Positions 24,119-36,713 are shown, counted from the stretch's first letter. The stretch: DNA of 64,000 nucleotides from Betaproteobacteria bacterium (GCA_009782565.1 WRIU01000002.1:218470-282469), one strand, 5' to 3'. A program made the numbers and translations. Notes: generated by a model from the sequence alone, not told the origin.

Positions 24119-25000
24119 ATGAGTATTGTTGCCCGCCTGCCTCATTACGCCCATTTGATTCGCGTCGATTCGCTCGGCAAGCAAGTGGGTACGATGTTGT
24201 TACTCTGGCCGACGATGTGGGGGCTGTGGATTGCTGCCGAAGGCTCACCCCCCCTGTATATGGTGTTGATTTTTGCGCTCGGCAGTTTCTTGATGCACTC
24301 TGCCGGGTGTGTCGTCAATGACTACGCGGATCGGGAGTTCGACGGGCATGTGGAGCGAACGCGGGATCGCCCTCTCGTCACGGGAGCCATCAGCGTGCGT
24401 GAGGCGTTTTGGTTTGGTTTGGGACTGTTGTTCCTTTCCTTTTTGTTGATCCTGCCGCTCCAGAATATCCGTGTGTTCCTGATAGCGTTGCTGGCGCTGT
24501 TCCTGGCGGTGAGCTATCCCTTTACGAAGCGGTTTCTCCCCGTGCCGCAAGCCTACCTGGGGGTGGCGTTCGGATTCGGCATTCCGATGAGTTTTGCCGC
24601 CGTGCAGAACACTGTGCCGCCGATGGCCTGGTTGCTGGTGGTGGCAAACCTCTTTTGGGTGATTTCCTACGATACGTCGTATGCGATGGTGGATCGCAAC
24701 GACGACATCAAATTGGGCCGCATCCGTACTTCGGCCATTACGTTTGGCCGTTACGAGGTCGCGATAGTGATGCTGTGCTATGCGGTCTCTTTGTCCCTGA
24801 TTACCGTGGTGGGGTTGGCGTTCGGGCGAGGGTGGGTTTTTATCGCCGGGATGGGGGTGGCCGCGCTGGTGGCGGGGCGTGTGTTTCTGCTCATCCGCAC
24901 ACGCGAGCGCGCGGCCTGCTGGCGCGCCTTCATAGACAACAACTGGGTGGGTGCGTCGGTTTTCGCCGGATTCGCGTTGGATTATCTCGTGCGGGTTTGA
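24119..25000 (+). CDS. ubiA: 4-hydroxybenzoate octaprenyltransferase
   Basis: [69 protein letters not shown]. Confidence 0.96.
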   Translation: MSIVARLPHYAHLIRVDSLGKQVGTMLLLWPTMWGLWIAAEGSPPLYMVLIFALGSFLMHSAGCVVNDYADREFDGHVERTRDRPLVTGAISVREAFWFGLGLLFLSFLLILPLQNIRVFLIALLALFLAVSYPFTKRFLPVPQAYLGVAFGFGIPMSFAAVQNTVPPMAWLLVVANLFWVISYDTSYAMVDRNDDIKLGRIRTSAITFGRYEVAIVMLCYAVSLSLITVVGLAFGRGWVFIAGMGVAALVAGRVFLLIRTRERAACWRAFIDNNWVGASVFAGFALDYLVRV

Positions 25001-25010
25001 GGCGTTAAGC

Positions 25011-25871
25011 ATGGACTTCATGAGCGCCCTGCGGGCTGCATGGCGAGAACGCGACAGCCTGCTTTGCGTGGGGCTCGATCCCGACCCGACCCGATTGCCG
25101 CCGTCCTTGGCTGGCAGGCCACGAGCCATTTTCGAGTTTTGCCGGGGCATTGTGGACGCGACCGCCGATCTGGTTTGCGCGTTCAAACCGCAGATTGCTT
25201 ATTTCGCGGCTTGCCGCGCCGAAGATCAACTCGAAGCCCTGATTGAACACATCCACGCGCGGCATCCGGGCATCCCGGTGATCCTGGACGCGAAACGTGG
25301 GGACATCGGCAGTACGGCGAGCCGCTACGCGGAGGAAGCCTTCGCGCGTTACCAGGCGGACGCGGTCACGGTGAATCCTTATATGGGGCAGGATTCCGTG
25401 GAACCTTATCTGGCCTGGGAAGGCAAGGGGGTGATTCTGTTGTGCCGCACGTCGAACCCCGGTGGGGGCGATTTGCAGAATCTCGATCTCGGTGATGGCG
25501 AAAAGCTCTATGAGCGCGTCGCCCGGCTTGCTTCCGGCGCCTGGAACGCGAATGGGAATTGCGCGTTGGTGGTGGGGGCGACGTTCCCGGAGGAGTTGGC
25601 CCGCGTACGTGCGCTGGTGGGGGAATTGCCGTTGCTCGTGCCCGGCATTGGTGCACAGGGCGGGGATATTGCGACTACGGTGTCTGCCGGGCAGACAGGC
25701 GATGGCTTGGGGCTGATGCTCAATTCGTCGCGTGCCATCCTTTACGCGGGCGAAGGCGAGGGCAAGTGTTGGGACGGGGATTTTGCCGCCGCCGCGCGTC
25801 AGGCGGCGCTCGATACCCGCGCCGCGATCAACGCATGCCGCGTGTCCGTTCCTGTGTTCAGGGAAAAATGA
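25011..25871 (+). CDS. pyrF: Orotidine 5'-phosphate decarboxylase (type 2)
   Basis: [49 protein letters not shown]. Confidence 0.95.
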   Translation: MDFMSALRAAWRERDSLLCVGLDPDPTRLPPSLAGRPRAIFEFCRGIVDATADLVCAFKPQIAYFAACRAEDQLEALIEHIHARHPGIPVILDAKRGDIGSTASRYAEEAFARYQADAVTVNPYMGQDSVEPYLAWEGKGVILLCRTSNPGGGDLQNLDLGDGEKLYERVARLASGAWNANGNCALVVGATFPEELARVRALVGELPLLVPGIGAQGGDIATTVSAGQTGDGLGLMLNSSRAILYAGEGEGKCWDGDFAAAARQAALDTRAAINACRVSVPVFREK

Positions 25872-28242
25872 ACGATCTGTCTTCGACCGGCGCAGCGCGT
25901 TGTTGTCGCGGCGCCTCACGGCGCTCGGAGGAAGAAGGAAGACCAAACAGGGAACTGAACCAGTCGATGGGGTCGACGGAGTCTTCTTCCTTGGGTGGAA
26001 GTTTCAACGCCGGGGGTTTGTTTTCAGCGTAGTAGAAGTCTTCGCGCTGACCGTCCAGCACTTTGGCGGAAGCAATGCCCGTCGGGCGGGGGAGGGAGGT
26101 TTCCGGCATGCCGGCCAGCGCGGTTCGCATGTAGTCGATCCAGATCGGCAGCGCCGCAGTTCCCCCTGTTTCGCCTTTGCCTAGATTGCGCGGGATAGGG
26201 AAACCGATCCAGGAGACGGCGACGACCTTGGGGTTGTAGCCGCAGAACCAGGCGTCGACGAAATCGTTGGTGGTTCCGGTTTTGCCAGCCAGGTCGTTGC
26301 GGTTGAGGCTGCGGGCCCGGGCCGCCGTACCCCGGCGCACGACATCCTGGAGCAGGGAAGTCATCACCCAGGCATTACGTGCATCGATCACCCTCTGGGC
26401 TCCCTCGCCGACGATCAGCGGCTTGGTGCGGGCAAGCGGTTTGTCGTTGCCATCCCGGATTTCCTTGATGACATAAGGGTTGATGCGGTAGCCGCCATTG
26501 GCAAATACGGCGTAGGCGGCTGCCATTTCCCACGGCGTGACGGATCCCGTGCCCAAGGCCATCGCCAGGTAGGGCGGATGGTGGGCGGCGTCGAAGCCGA
26601 AGCGCCTGATGTACTGCTGTGCGTAGCTTGGACTGATGTCTTCGAGTACGCGGATGGCCGGGATGTTTTTCGAGTGCGCGAGGGCGTCCCGCAGAGTGAT
26701 GATGCCGCTGTATTTGTTGTCGTAGTTGCGCGGGCTCCATTCTTGCACGGTGGTGCCGCCCGCCGGGTAAAACAGAGGCTCGTCTGCGATGAGCGTACCG
26801 GGCGCGTAGCCTTTTTCCAGGCTGGCGGAGTAGATGAAGGGCTTAAAACTGGAACCGGGCTGGCGCTCGGCCTGGGTGACGTTGTTGAATTTTTTGCGGT
26901 CGTAGTCGAAGCCACCGACCAGGGCACGCACCGCGCCGGTTTTCGAGTCGATGGAAAGCAGGGCGGCTTCGGCTTCCGGCAACTGGGTGAGTTCCCAACC
27001 TTGGTCGGACTTGCGGATACGTACCAGTGCGCCACGGCGCACCCGGCGGGTTTGCGAGGCTTTTTCACTCAACAGGGGGGCGGCGAAACGCAGGCCATCG
27101 CCGTTGATGGAGATCGTCCGTCCGTTGCGATAGACGGTGACTTCCTTTGGTGTGGCTGCGAGCACCACGGCAGCGAGCAGGTCGCCGAAGTCGCGCGCCA
27201 AGGCGATTTCTTCATTCATCGACTCGTTCGGCGCGCCGGGTGGCAGGGAAAGCACTTTCTCCGGGCCGCGGTAACCGTGGCGGCGGTCGTAATCCATGAC
27301 GCCTTTTCGCAGGGCTCCGTAGGCGGCTTCCTGCTCGGCGCGAGTAATGGTGGTGATGATCTTGAGGCCGCTTTGATAGGTGATCTGTTCGCCGAATTGC
27401 TCGATGGCGATCTGGCGCGCTATTTCGGCTACGTATCCGGCGTGTACCGAAGATTTGATAGCGTCGGTATTCCCTGCGGCCTTTCTGGAAGAGATTCGCA
27501 GGGGTTCATCCAAGGCTTGTTTGTATTGAGCTTCGCTGATGAATCCGGCTTCGAGCATGCGCCGAAGGACATAGCGTTGCCGCTGTTGCGCCGATTCGAA
27601 ATTGGAAATCGGGTTGGCAGCACTGGGAGCCTGGGGCAGTCCGGCGAGCATGGCGGTTTCGGCCAGGGTGAGCTTGTCGAGCGGTTTACCAAAGTAAATC
27701 TGGGCTGCGGCCGAAAAGCCATAGGCGCGCTGTCCGAGGAATATCTGGTTGATGTATAGCTCCAGTATCTGATCCTTGCCGAGGTTATGTTCGATCTTGA
27801 GCGCAAGCAGGATTTCGTAAAGCTTGCGGTTATAGGACCTTTCGCGCGTCAGGAAGAAATTGCGCGCGACCTGCATGGTGATGGTCGACCCGCCCTGCCC
27901 GCGTGAGCCAGAACGCATGTTGTTGATGAACGCGCGCGTAAAGCTGATGAAGTCGATACCCGAGTGCTCATAGAAGTTTTTGTCTTCCGCCGCGAGCAGC
28001 GCCTGCCTGAGATGGGCGGGAACGTCCTGGATTCTGACCAATGTTCGCCGTTCTTCCCCGAATTCGCTGATGAGATGGCCGTCGGCGGTGTAGACGCGCA
28101 TGGGGACGCTGGGTCGGTAATCGGTCAGGGTGTCGAGAGGGGGCAGATTGGGCCAGGCCAGCAGGCAGATAACGGTCAGCGTGGCCAATCCGATGATCGC
28201 CAGGGCCAGTAACGCGGCGAGCGGATATAGAAGCCAGCGCAT
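25858..28242 (-). CDS. mrcA: Penicillin-binding protein 1A (bifunctional transglycosylase/transpeptidase)
   Basis: [61 protein letters not shown]; start placed at [10 protein letters not shown]. Confidence 0.95.
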   Translation of the reverse strand: MRWLLYPLAALLALAIIGLATLTVICLLAWPNLPPLDTLTDYRPSVPMRVYTADGHLISEFGEERRTLVRIQDVPAHLRQALLAAEDKNFYEHSGIDFISFTRAFINNMRSGSRGQGGSTITMQVARNFFLTRERSYNRKLYEILLALKIEHNLGKDQILELYINQIFLGQRAYGFSAAAQIYFGKPLDKLTLAETAMLAGLPQAPSAANPISNFESAQQRQRYVLRRMLEAGFISEAQYKQALDEPLRISSRKAAGNTDAIKSSVHAGYVAEIARQIAIEQFGEQITYQSGLKIITTITRAEQEAAYGALRKGVMDYDRRHGYRGPEKVLSLPPGAPNESMNEEIALARDFGDLLAAVVLAATPKEVTVYRNGRTISINGDGLRFAAPLLSEKASQTRRVRRGALVRIRKSDQGWELTQLPEAEAALLSIDSKTGAVRALVGGFDYDRKKFNNVTQAERQPGSSFKPFIYSASLEKGYAPGTLIADEPLFYPAGGTTVQEWSPRNYDNKYSGIITLRDALAHSKNIPAIRVLEDISPSYAQQYIRRFGFDAAHHPPYLAMALGTGSVTPWEMAAAYAVFANGGYRINPYVIKEIRDGNDKPLARTKPLIVGEGAQRVIDARNAWVMTSLLQDVVRRGTAARARSLNRNDLAGKTGTTNDFVDAWFCGYNPKVVAVSWIGFPIPRNLGKGETGGTAALPIWIDYMRTALAGMPETSLPRPTGIASAKVLDGQREDFYYAENKPPALKLPPKEEDSVDPIDWFSSLFGLPSSSERREAPRQQRAAPVEDRSFIFP

Positions 28243-28542
28243 GGTGTGTCCGTGTGAAATTGAACAGATCACATTATATACGGGCAAGGGAGGGGTTCAT
28301 TAACGGCGTTCTGTGCCGTTACCGAAAGAGGGCAGGCTGCCAGGCTCATCTGGGTGTTCCCGACAGAGAATCGAGAAGGATGTTTTTGCGGGAGTGGTTC
28401 GGTGTCACTTCATTAGGACATGAAGGGGAAAGTTCCTTGTGACGCTTTTGAGAGCCTGCCTAGAGTGGGTGCATGTGCCGGGAGACCAGACGCGGGCGTG
28501 GTTTGGTTTGTTTCCTAACATGATGAAAAAAAAGGATTTTTC

Positions 28543-29616
28543 GTGGCCGACATTTCTCTCTTTGGTTCAAGGTCGCGTCAGCTTGTCGGACTCGACATAT
28601 CTTCCTCGTCGGTCAAGCTGGTGGAACTGGCTTCTGGCGACCGGGGCGTGCGGCGCGTCGAACGCTACGTGATCGAGCCGCTTTCGGGCGAGGCCGTGGT
28701 AGATGGCAATATCGCCAACTTCGATGCCGTGACCGATGGTTTGCGGCGCGCGCTGCGGCGTTTCGGTTCCGGCGTCAAGAATGTCGCCATTGCCCTGCCG
28801 GCTTCGGCGGTATTCGCCAAGAAAATCATCTTGCCAGCCGGCCTGCGCGAACTGGACATGGAAATGCAGGTCGAGTCCGAGGCCGCGCAGATCATTCCGT
28901 TCGCGATCGACGAGGTCAATCTCGATTTTCAGGTCATTGGCCCGACCAGTTCCCCGGACGAGGTGGAGGTGCTGGTCGCGGCTTCGCGCAAGGAGCAGGT
29001 CGAAGACCGGGTCAGCGTGGCGGAAGCCTGCGGGCTGAAAGTGACGGTGGTCGATGTCGAATCCCTGGCGCTCGAAGCCGCTTTCGATCTGGTGGCTCGG
29101 CAACTGCCTGGAGCGGATTCAGGAAAATTGGTGGCGCTGGTGGATATTGGTGCGGCGGTGATGAACTTCATCGCCCTGCGGAATGGGCAACGAGTCTATG
29201 CGCGTGAACAGGCGTTCGGCGGGCAGCAACTCACCAAGGATATTTCCCGCCAGTACGGCATGAGCCAGGACGAAGCCGAAGCGGCCAAGCGTTCAAACAG
29301 CCTGCCGGATGATTACGCAAGCACAGTGTTGCAGCCGTTCATGGAAAACCTGGCGCTCGAAGTCTCGCGCGCCTTGCAGTTCTTCTTCACTTCCACGCAC
29401 TACAACGAAGTCGATTACATCGTGCTGGCCGGAGGTTGCGCGGCCATCTCCGGTCTGGCGGATGCCATCGGCAAACGCACCCAGGTGAAGACCAACATCG
29501 CCAATCCCTTTTCGGGCATGACGGTGCCGTCGAAGCTGGGATCCAGAAAACTGCTGGCCGACGCGCCTTCCCTGATGGTGGCGTGCGGGTTAGCCTTGCG
29601 GAGATTCGACGAATGA
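28543..29616 (+). CDS. pilM: Type IV pilus inner membrane protein PilM
   Basis: LVGLDISSSSVKLVELA; position in pilMNOPQ. Confidence 0.94.
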   Translation: MADISLFGSRSRQLVGLDISSSSVKLVELASGDRGVRRVERYVIEPLSGEAVVDGNIANFDAVTDGLRRALRRFGSGVKNVAIALPASAVFAKKIILPAGLRELDMEMQVESEAAQIIPFAIDEVNLDFQVIGPTSSPDEVEVLVAASRKEQVEDRVSVAEACGLKVTVVDVESLALEAAFDLVARQLPGADSGKLVALVDIGAAVMNFIALRNGQRVYAREQAFGGQQLTKDISRQYGMSQDEAEAAKRSNSLPDDYASTVLQPFMENLALEVSRALQFFFTSTHYNEVDYIVLAGGCAAISGLADAIGKRTQVKTNIANPFSGMTVPSKLGSRKLLADAPSLMVACGLALRRFDE

Positions 29617-30212
29617 TCAGGATCAATCTCCTCCCTCACCGGGAAGAAAAACGCAAAGAGCGGCGTCGGCAGTTCTACGTGAGCGCCGGACTGATGTTTG
29701 CGCTTGGGAGCGCTGTCTGGCTCCTGATGCACATGGTCAACGCCGGAAACATCGAGCGTCAGGCTGGGCGCAACAAATACTTTCAGGACAACATTGCCGC
29801 GCTCGACCGTGAAATTGAGGCGATCAAGGATTTGCGCGGCCAGATAGACCGTCTGCTGGCTCGCAAGCAAGTCATCGAGACCTTGCAGAGCAACCGTGCC
29901 GAAACCGTGCATCTGCTCAATGAACTGGCGGCGCGGATACCGTCCGGGGTCTTTTTGTCCTCAGTCTCTCAATCCGGCAACAAGATCGCCCTGAAGGGCT
30001 ACGCGCAATCCAACGCCCGCATCTCCAACATGATGAGCAGCCTGAACGAATCGCCGTTCCTGGCGAGGTCGGAAGTGGTCAAGAGCGTGGCGGAACTGCT
30101 CAATAACCGGCGTGTGTACAGCTTCGAGATCAATGTCTATATCGAGATCGAGACGCCTGCCGCGCCTGCCAACGAGGCGGCGACTCATGCCGCGACGACA
30201 CTAAAGGGCTAG
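29613..30212 (+). CDS. pilN: Type IV pilus assembly protein PilN
   Basis: MIRINLLPHREEKRKERRRQF; start at 29613 overlaps pilM stop. Confidence 0.93.
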   Translation: MIRINLLPHREEKRKERRRQFYVSAGLMFALGSAVWLLMHMVNAGNIERQAGRNKYFQDNIAALDREIEAIKDLRGQIDRLLARKQVIETLQSNRAETVHLLNELAARIPSGVFLSSVSQSGNKIALKGYAQSNARISNMMSSLNESPFLARSEVVKSVAELLNNRRVYSFEINVYIEIETPAAPANEAATHAATTLKG

Positions 30213-30215
30213 GAA

Positions 30216-30890
30216 ATGAAAGGCATCGACTTTCAACGTCTGCAAGACGATTTCCGGGGCTTGAATTTCAATGACCCCGGTGTCTGGCCGAAAGCGCCAA
30301 AAATTGCGGCTTTCGCGCTGATTCTGGTCGCGGTGGTTGCGTCGGGCTGGTTTTTCGATTGGTCGGATCAATGGAGCGAGCTGGAACAAAAGCAGCAAGA
30401 AGAATTGAAACTGCGCGAAAGTTGGGTGAACAAGAAGCGCCAAGCCATCAATCTCGATGAATACAAGCGCCAGCTCGAAGAAATCAACCGCCAATTCGAT
30501 TCCCTCGTCCGGCAGTTGCCAGGCAAGGCTGAAATGGAGTCCCTGCTCTCAGACATCAATCAGGCTGGGGTCGGGCGCGGTTTGCAGTTCGACCTGTTCC
30601 AGCCCGCCAAGGACGACATCCGGGAGTTCTACGCGGCAGTTCCGGTCACGATCAGCGTGACGGGCAGCTACAACGACCTGGGGGAATTCGCCAGCGATGT
30701 CGCCAAGATGCCGCGCATCGTCACGATCAAGAACATGGTGCTTACAGCGGCTCCGGCTCACGGTAGCAACAGGGGCAGGGAAAAAACCACTGTGGCCTAC
30801 GACGGGCGGCTAAAGCTGGACGCGACGGCGGAAACCTATCGCTACCTCGATGAAGAAGAACTGAACAGGCAGCGGGGAGACAAAAAATGA
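30216..30890 (+). CDS. pilO: Type IV pilus assembly protein PilO
   Basis: Single TM; LPGKAEMESLLSDINQAGVGRGLQFDLFQP. Confidence 0.93.
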   Translation: MKGIDFQRLQDDFRGLNFNDPGVWPKAPKIAAFALILVAVVASGWFFDWSDQWSELEQKQQEELKLRESWVNKKRQAINLDEYKRQLEEINRQFDSLVRQLPGKAEMESLLSDINQAGVGRGLQFDLFQPAKDDIREFYAAVPVTISVTGSYNDLGEFASDVAKMPRIVTIKNMVLTAAPAHGSNRGREKTTVAYDGRLKLDATAETYRYLDEEELNRQRGDKK

Positions 30891-31462
30891 GAATGCGCCC
30901 AGCACAAAAAACGCGTCATACCCAGGCAGGACAAATCGTGCTTGCCGCGATGGTGATGGCGTGCGGCGTCCTGGTCGCCGGTTGCGAGAACGACCAGGGA
31001 GACATCCAGAGCTGGATGCGCGAACAGGCTACAGGCATGCGCGGCGCGGTCAAGCCGTTGCCGGAAATCAAAATTTTTCCGGTCATTGATTATGTCGCTC
31101 TGGATGAACTGGAGCCGTTCAACGCAGCGCGCATTGAACCGGCCAAGCCGCAAAGGCTCCGCGCGGACGACCCGCGCCTCGACCCCGACAGGCAGCGCGA
31201 ACCGCTGGAAGCGTATCCGCTGGAGACCCTGAAGATGGTCGGTGTGCTTGGGAAGGGCAAGTCGATCCATGCGCTCGTCCAGGCCGACAAGGCGCTCTAC
31301 CAGGTGCGCGTCGGCAATTTCATAGGACGCAATTATGGAAAGGTCATCACTATCAGCCAGGATTCACTGGAACTTCAGGAATTGGTTGAGGATTTGAATG
31401 AAGGGTGGGTCGAACGAGTTACAACCGTACAGTTGCAAGAGCGGCAGGAGGCAGGAAAATGA
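30887..31462 (+). CDS. pilP: Type IV pilus lipoprotein PilP
   Basis: Lipobox LVAGC; ETLKMVGVLGKG; VRVGNFIGRNYGKV. Confidence 0.93.
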   Translation: MRMRPAQKTRHTQAGQIVLAAMVMACGVLVAGCENDQGDIQSWMREQATGMRGAVKPLPEIKIFPVIDYVALDELEPFNAARIEPAKPQRLRADDPRLDPDRQREPLEAYPLETLKMVGVLGKGKSIHALVQADKALYQVRVGNFIGRNYGKVITISQDSLELQELVEDLNEGWVERVTTVQLQERQEAGK

Positions 31463-33711
31463 AAACGAAAACAAGTGCACCGTCATTACTGATGACGGCA
31501 ATAGTGGGGTTCTCCATGCTCGGGTTCCCCGCGCAGGCACAGGCACAGGCGCAATTCCCGATTCAGGGGCAAGCCGTTGCCGCCCCCAACCTCAACAGCA
31601 TCAAGTCGTTCAATGTGGCCGATGACGGCGGCACGCTCTATGTGCGCCTGACTACGAAAACGCCTCTGAAGGCAACGCCGGCCAGCTTTACCGTGGCCAA
31701 CCCGCCCCGGATCGCGTTCGATTTTCCGGGCATGGCCAACGAGGTCGGTCAGAGCGTGCAAAGCGTCGAACGCGGCGATTTACGCAGCGTCAACATCGTA
31801 CAGGTCGGCGACCGCACCCGCATGGTGCTCAACATGGCCAAGCTCCTGTCCTACGATACCCGCGTCAACGGCAATACACTGACCATCGCCTTGACCCAGG
31901 GAGGCAATGCGGCATCTGCGCCGAGGCCAGCCGACACGCCCGCTGCCAGGGGGGCTGCGCCCGCGCCGGTACAGGTTGTTTCGGCACGGGTTGCGCCGCC
32001 ACGAGCCGCGTTGGGGCGCAGCGTCAATGACATCAACTTCCGGCGTGGCGACAGGGGCGAGGGCAGGGTCATCGTTCAACTCTCCAGCGCCGACGTTGGC
32101 GTTGATGTGCGCCAGCAGGGCGGAAAACTGGTTGTGAGTTTCCTCAAGGCGACATTGCCGGACAACCTCCGCCGCCGGTCGGACGTCACCGACTTCGGTA
32201 CGCCGGTGACGCAAATGCTTGCCGAGCAGCAGGGCGAAAACGTCCGCCTGACCGTGACGCCCACCGGGATGTGGGAACACAACGCCTACCAGAGCAGCGA
32301 TCAGTTCGTGCTGGAAGTCAAGCGTGTCGCCGAAGACCCCAACCGGCTCGTGCAAAGGGGCGGCGGGCGCGTCAAGTACGCGGGCGACAAACTCTCGCTA
32401 AATTTCCAGAACGTCGACGTGCGCTCGGTGTTGCAGGTCATCGCCGATTTCACCGACTTCAACATCGTCACGTCCGACTCCGTACAGGGCAACCTCACCC
32501 TGCGGTTGAAGGATGTCCCCTGGGATCAGGCACTGGACATCATCCTCCAGGCCAAGGGGCTGGACATGCGTAAGAACGGCAACGTGATCTGGATTGCCCC
32601 CGGCGAGGAACTCGCGGCGCGTGAAAAGATGATCAACGAGGCGCGCGCGCAGGTCGAAGAACTGGAGCCGCTGCAAACCGAGAGCTTCCAGATCAACTAC
32701 CACCGCGCTACGGAGATCACCAACTTCCTGCAAGCCAAGGGCCAGACCGTGTTGTCCAAGCGCGGCAGCGTGGTGGTCGATGACCGCAGCAACAAGGTTT
32801 TCGTGACCGATGTCGGTTCGCGCCTCGCCGATGTGCGCCGGGTCATCACCGAGATCGACATTGCGCCGAAGCAGGTGTTGATCGAAGCCCGCATCGTGGA
32901 GGCCAGCAAGGGCTTTGCGCGTGACCTCGGCGTGAAACTGGGCGGAGGCAGCAGAGGGCTGGCGAGTCTGGGCGGTGGCGCGAAAATCGGTTTCGGCCAT
33001 ACCAATTTCGCAAATTACGATTCCACCGACAAAACAATCACAGAGGCCGGACGCGGCGACCCGTACAACACGATTGCCTACTTCCCGCAGGGTGGTCGGC
33101 AGGATGGCGCTCCCGCCTGGAGCGGAAATGGTATAGCGAATGCGTTCGGAGCGCTTGGACTGACGCTCGTCAATAGCAGACTCACACGATTCCTGAATAT
33201 CGAGCTGCAAGCGCAGGAGTCGGACGGCAAGGCGCGCACCATCTCCAGCCCGCGCGTACTGACCGCCAATAACGTTGAAGCCTTGATCGAGCAGGGAACA
33301 GAGATTCCGTACCAGGAAGCGTCGAGTTCCGGAGCAACGAGTACCTCGTTCAAAAAAGCGGTGCTCGCGCTCAAGGTCAAGCCGCAAATCACGCCGGATG
33401 GCCGCCTGCAACTTGCCATCCAGGTGAACAAGGATCGCCCGATTCCCGACGTGACGGGAGCCATCGGCAGGGAGCCTCCGTTGGAGACCAAGAGCGTCAA
33501 GAGCGACGTGCTGATCGACAACGGTGGAACTGTGGTGATCGGCGGCATCTACTCCGACGAAGAAATCAGCAACATAACCAAGGTTCCGCTGCTGGGTGAC
33601 ATCCCCTTCCTCGGTCATCTCTTCCGTTCGACCAACAAGACGAAGAACGAAACAGAACTGCTGATCTTCGTAACACCGCGCATCGTCGATGAGGCTTTGA
33701 CCATGCGCTGA
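31459..33711 (+). CDS. pilQ: Type IV pilus secretin PilQ
   Basis: AMIN domain; NFQNVDVRSVLQVIADFTDFNIV; secretin core VLIEARIVEA; VVIGGIYSDEE. Confidence 0.96.
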   Translation: MKTKTSAPSLLMTAIVGFSMLGFPAQAQAQAQFPIQGQAVAAPNLNSIKSFNVADDGGTLYVRLTTKTPLKATPASFTVANPPRIAFDFPGMANEVGQSVQSVERGDLRSVNIVQVGDRTRMVLNMAKLLSYDTRVNGNTLTIALTQGGNAASAPRPADTPAARGAAPAPVQVVSARVAPPRAALGRSVNDINFRRGDRGEGRVIVQLSSADVGVDVRQQGGKLVVSFLKATLPDNLRRRSDVTDFGTPVTQMLAEQQGENVRLTVTPTGMWEHNAYQSSDQFVLEVKRVAEDPNRLVQRGGGRVKYAGDKLSLNFQNVDVRSVLQVIADFTDFNIVTSDSVQGNLTLRLKDVPWDQALDIILQAKGLDMRKNGNVIWIAPGEELAAREKMINEARAQVEELEPLQTESFQINYHRATEITNFLQAKGQTVLSKRGSVVVDDRSNKVFVTDVGSRLADVRRVITEIDIAPKQVLIEARIVEASKGFARDLGVKLGGGSRGLASLGGGAKIGFGHTNFANYDSTDKTITEAGRGDPYNTIAYFPQGGRQDGAPAWSGNGIANAFGALGLTLVNSRLTRFLNIELQAQESDGKARTISSPRVLTANNVEALIEQGTEIPYQEASSSGATSTSFKKAVLALKVKPQITPDGRLQLAIQVNKDRPIPDVTGAIGREPPLETKSVKSDVLIDNGGTVVIGGIYSDEEISNITKVPLLGDIPFLGHLFRSTNKTKNETELLIFVTPRIVDEALTMR

Positions 33712-33742
33712 ATCAAATAAGACGCCTCCACTGCTATGATGT

Positions 33743-33776
33743 AAGGCGGTGTCCCTTCGGGACGCCGCCTTTTTTC
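33743..33776 (+). terminator. Terminator between pilQ and aroK
   Basis: aaggcggtgtccc ttcg ggacgccgccttttttc. Confidence 0.8.
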
Positions 33777-33794
33777 ATCTTTGCGAAAAAACAA

Positions 33795-34340
33795 GTGACC
33801 CGTTTGATTCTGATTGGGATGATGGGAGCCGGTAAAACGTCGGTGGGGCGCGAACTGGCCAGACGCCTGAACTTGCGTTTCGCCGACTGCGACCACGAAC
33901 TCATCGCGCGTACCGGCGTATCGGTTCCAATCATCTTCGAGATCGAAGGCGAGGCGGGTTTCCGGCGGCGCGAGTCGCGCCTGCTCGCCGAACTGCTCGA
34001 CGAACCCGACATCATCATTGCCACCGGCGGCGGCATCGTGCTCGACCCCGCCAATCGCGCCCTGCTCTCGGAGCGGGGAACCGTCATCTATCTCAACACG
34101 CCGCCTTCTGTCCTCTGGGAACGCACCCGGCGCGACCGCAACCGCCCGCTGCTCCAGGTCGAAGACCCGCGCGGGCGCATCGAGGAACTGTATCGCCAGC
34201 GCGACCCTCTGTACCGGGCAGTGGCCGACATCATCGTCGACGGCGAACATGGTTCTTGTTCGTCGATGGCAAGAAGGGTTGAAAAGGCGCTGGCCGAGCG
34301 CACGGTGAATGCGAACGGGAAACCCTTATGCGTGTCCTGA
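33795..34340 (+). CDS. aroK: Shikimate kinase (GTG start)
   Basis: [38 protein letters not shown]. Confidence 0.95.
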   Translation: MTRLILIGMMGAGKTSVGRELARRLNLRFADCDHELIARTGVSVPIIFEIEGEAGFRRRESRLLAELLDEPDIIIATGGGIVLDPANRALLSERGTVIYLNTPPSVLWERTRRDRNRPLLQVEDPRGRIEELYRQRDPLYRAVADIIVDGEHGSCSSMARRVEKALAERTVNANGKPLCVS

Positions 34341-35416
34341 ATGTCGAACTGGGCGCGCGCAGCTATCCCATCCACATCGGGGCGGGCCTGATCGACCGCG
34401 CGGAACTTTTCCTTCCCCACCTGCGATCACGCAAGCTTGCAATCGTGACAAACGAAGTGGTCGGGCCGCTTTACCTTGAGCGCCTGTGCGCGGGGTTTGC
34501 CCGCGTGGACACGGGCGTGGAAATCGTCCCCATCATCCTGCCTGACGGCGAAGCGTATAAAGAGTGGCAGACCCTCAACACGATTTTCGATGCCCTGTCG
34601 AGTGGGCATTGCGAGCGATCCTCCACCCTCATTGCCCTTGGCGGCGGCGTGGTGGGCGATATGGGAGGGTTCGCGGCGGCGTGCTGGCAGCGGGGCATGC
34701 CCTTCATCCAGATACCGACCACGCTGCTCGCGCAAGTGGATTCCTCGGTGGGCGGCAAGACCGCGATCAACCACCCGCAAGGCAAGAACATGATCGGGGC
34801 CTTCTACCAGCCGCGCCTGGTGCTGGCAGATACCGCAACGCTCGACACCTTGCCGGAGCGGGAATTTTCAGCGGGGCTGGCCGAAGTCATCAAATACGGC
34901 CTGATTCGTGACGCCGCGTTTTTCGATTGGCTGGAACAGAACATCGACGCCCTGCGCGCCCTTGACGCCGGGGCGCTTGCCTGGGCCATCGAGCGTTCCT
35001 GCCGCAACAAGGCGGAAGTCGTCGCTGCCGACGAAACTGAGCAGGGGGAGCGGGCGCTTCTCAACCTTGGGCACACCTTCGGCCATGCGATTGAAACCGG
35101 CCTCGGCTACGGGCAATGGCTGCACGGCGAGGGCGTGGCCGCCGGTACGATGATGGCGGCAGAACTCTCCCGCCATCTCGGGTGGATCGGCGGCGGCGAT
35201 GTGGCGCGCATCGAACGCCTGTTCGAGCGTGCCGGGCTACCCACATACGGCCCGGCTTTGGGGACGTCGCGTTACCTGGAATGGATGGCGCACGACAAGA
35301 AAGTCGAAGCGGGCAAACTGCGTTTTGTACTCTTGCGCGGCATCGGGCAAGCCGTGATAACGGGCGATGTCGAAATGAGCGATGTCCGCGCGGCGATTGA
35401 GGCGCGTTGCCGGTGA
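34328..35416 (+). CDS. aroB: 3-dehydroquinate synthase
   Basis: [54 protein letters not shown]. Confidence 0.97.
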   Translation: MRVLNVELGARSYPIHIGAGLIDRAELFLPHLRSRKLAIVTNEVVGPLYLERLCAGFARVDTGVEIVPIILPDGEAYKEWQTLNTIFDALSSGHCERSSTLIALGGGVVGDMGGFAAACWQRGMPFIQIPTTLLAQVDSSVGGKTAINHPQGKNMIGAFYQPRLVLADTATLDTLPEREFSAGLAEVIKYGLIRDAAFFDWLEQNIDALRALDAGALAWAIERSCRNKAEVVAADETEQGERALLNLGHTFGHAIETGLGYGQWLHGEGVAAGTMMAAELSRHLGWIGGGDVARIERLFERAGLPTYGPALGTSRYLEWMAHDKKVEAGKLRFVLLRGIGQAVITGDVEMSDVRAAIEARCR

Positions 35417-35424
35417 GGTGAGGC

Positions 35425-36582
35425 ATGGAAAAACTCGCACCTTACGCCGTCACCGAATCCGTTTCCCGTGGCCGTTGCCATACCGAGCCGCCGCCGCGCG
35501 AGCGCGGCGAATTCCAGCGCGACCGCGACCGCATCATCCACTCGACGGCTTTTCGTCGGCTCGAATACAAGACCCAGGTTTTCATCAATCACGAGGGCGA
35601 CCTGTTCCGCACCCGTCTGACCCATAGCCTGGAAGTGGCGCAGTTGTCGCGTTCCATTGCCCGCGCGCTGGGACTCAACGAAGAACTGATCGAGGCCGTC
35701 GCTTTGGCGCATGACCTTGGGCACACGCCCTTCGGGCATGCCGGGCAGGACGAGTTGAATATCTGCATGGAAGCCTTCGGCGGCTTCGAGCACAACCTGC
35801 AATCGCTACGCATCGTCGACACGCTCGAAGAGCGTTACGCGGCTTTCGACGGGCTTAACCTGATGTTCGATACGCGGGAAGGCATCCTCAAACATTGTTC
35901 TCCGGCCAATGCCCATACCCTCGGCGAACTTGGGCGGCGTTTCATCGAAAAAACGCGGCCTTCGCTCGAAGCGCAGATCGTCAACCTCACCGACGAGATG
36001 GCCTACAGCAACCACGATGTCGACGACGGCCTGCGTTCGGGGCTGCTGCGCCTCGAACAGCTCGACGCGGTGGCAATTTTCGCGCAGTGCCGCCGCGAGG
36101 CCGAGGCGCGCTGGCCGGGATTGGCCGGGCGGCGGCTGGTGCATGAAACCATCCGCCGCATGATCGACGCCTTGGCGCTCGACCTCATCACCCAGACACG
36201 CGCCAACATCGCGCAGAAGGGGGTGGAGACGCTCGACGATGTGTACGCCGCCCAGACGCTGGCGGAGTATTCCGGGGAGATGCGACAGAAGTTGCGAGAG
36301 CTGAAAACCTTCCTGTTCGACAACCTCTATCGCCACGAGCGGGTCTTGAGCATGAGCGACAAGGCGCGTCGCGTCATTGCCGACCTGTTCGCGGCCTACA
36401 TGGCCGATCCGGGTTTGCTGCCGCCTCAGCATCGCGCGCGCGCGCAATCCGGCTCCGACTCCGACAAGGCGCGCGCCATCGCGGACTACATTGCCGGGAT
36501 GACTGACCGTTACGCGATGAAGGAGCACCGGCGTCTGCACGGCGAAGCCGATGGCTTGCGCGGTGATAACGGTCTGCTGTGA
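35425..36582 (+). CDS. dgt: Deoxyguanosinetriphosphate triphosphohydrolase-like protein
   Basis: [47 protein letters not shown] domain. Confidence 0.93.
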   Translation: MEKLAPYAVTESVSRGRCHTEPPPRERGEFQRDRDRIIHSTAFRRLEYKTQVFINHEGDLFRTRLTHSLEVAQLSRSIARALGLNEELIEAVALAHDLGHTPFGHAGQDELNICMEAFGGFEHNLQSLRIVDTLEERYAAFDGLNLMFDTREGILKHCSPANAHTLGELGRRFIEKTRPSLEAQIVNLTDEMAYSNHDVDDGLRSGLLRLEQLDAVAIFAQCRREAEARWPGLAGRRLVHETIRRMIDALALDLITQTRANIAQKGVETLDDVYAAQTLAEYSGEMRQKLRELKTFLFDNLYRHERVLSMSDKARRVIADLFAAYMADPGLLPPQHRARAQSGSDSDKARAIADYIAGMTDRYAMKEHRRLHGEADGLRGDNGLL

Positions 36583-36636
36583 ATACGTTCTAAAAATCCG
36601 TCGGGATCAGTGTTGCTGCGCGTGCCCCCCGGTTTT

Positions 36637-36713
36637 TGGCGCGCCCGGAAGGATTCGAACCTCCTACCCCTTGGTTCGTAGCCAAGTACTCTATCCAGAT
36701 GAGCTACGGGCGC
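36637..36713 (-). tRNA. tRNA-Arg (anticodon ACG), CCA encoded
   Basis: Reverse complement GCGCCCG..GCTC..GAGT..CTTGG CTACGAA CCAAG..GGAGG TTCGAAT CCTTC CGGGCGC GCCA folds as a cloverleaf. Confidence 0.95.

Noticed and set aside
28254-28442. 62-aa ORF between PBP1a and pilM
   Set aside because: No RBS, no recognisable domain, lies in the divergent promoter region
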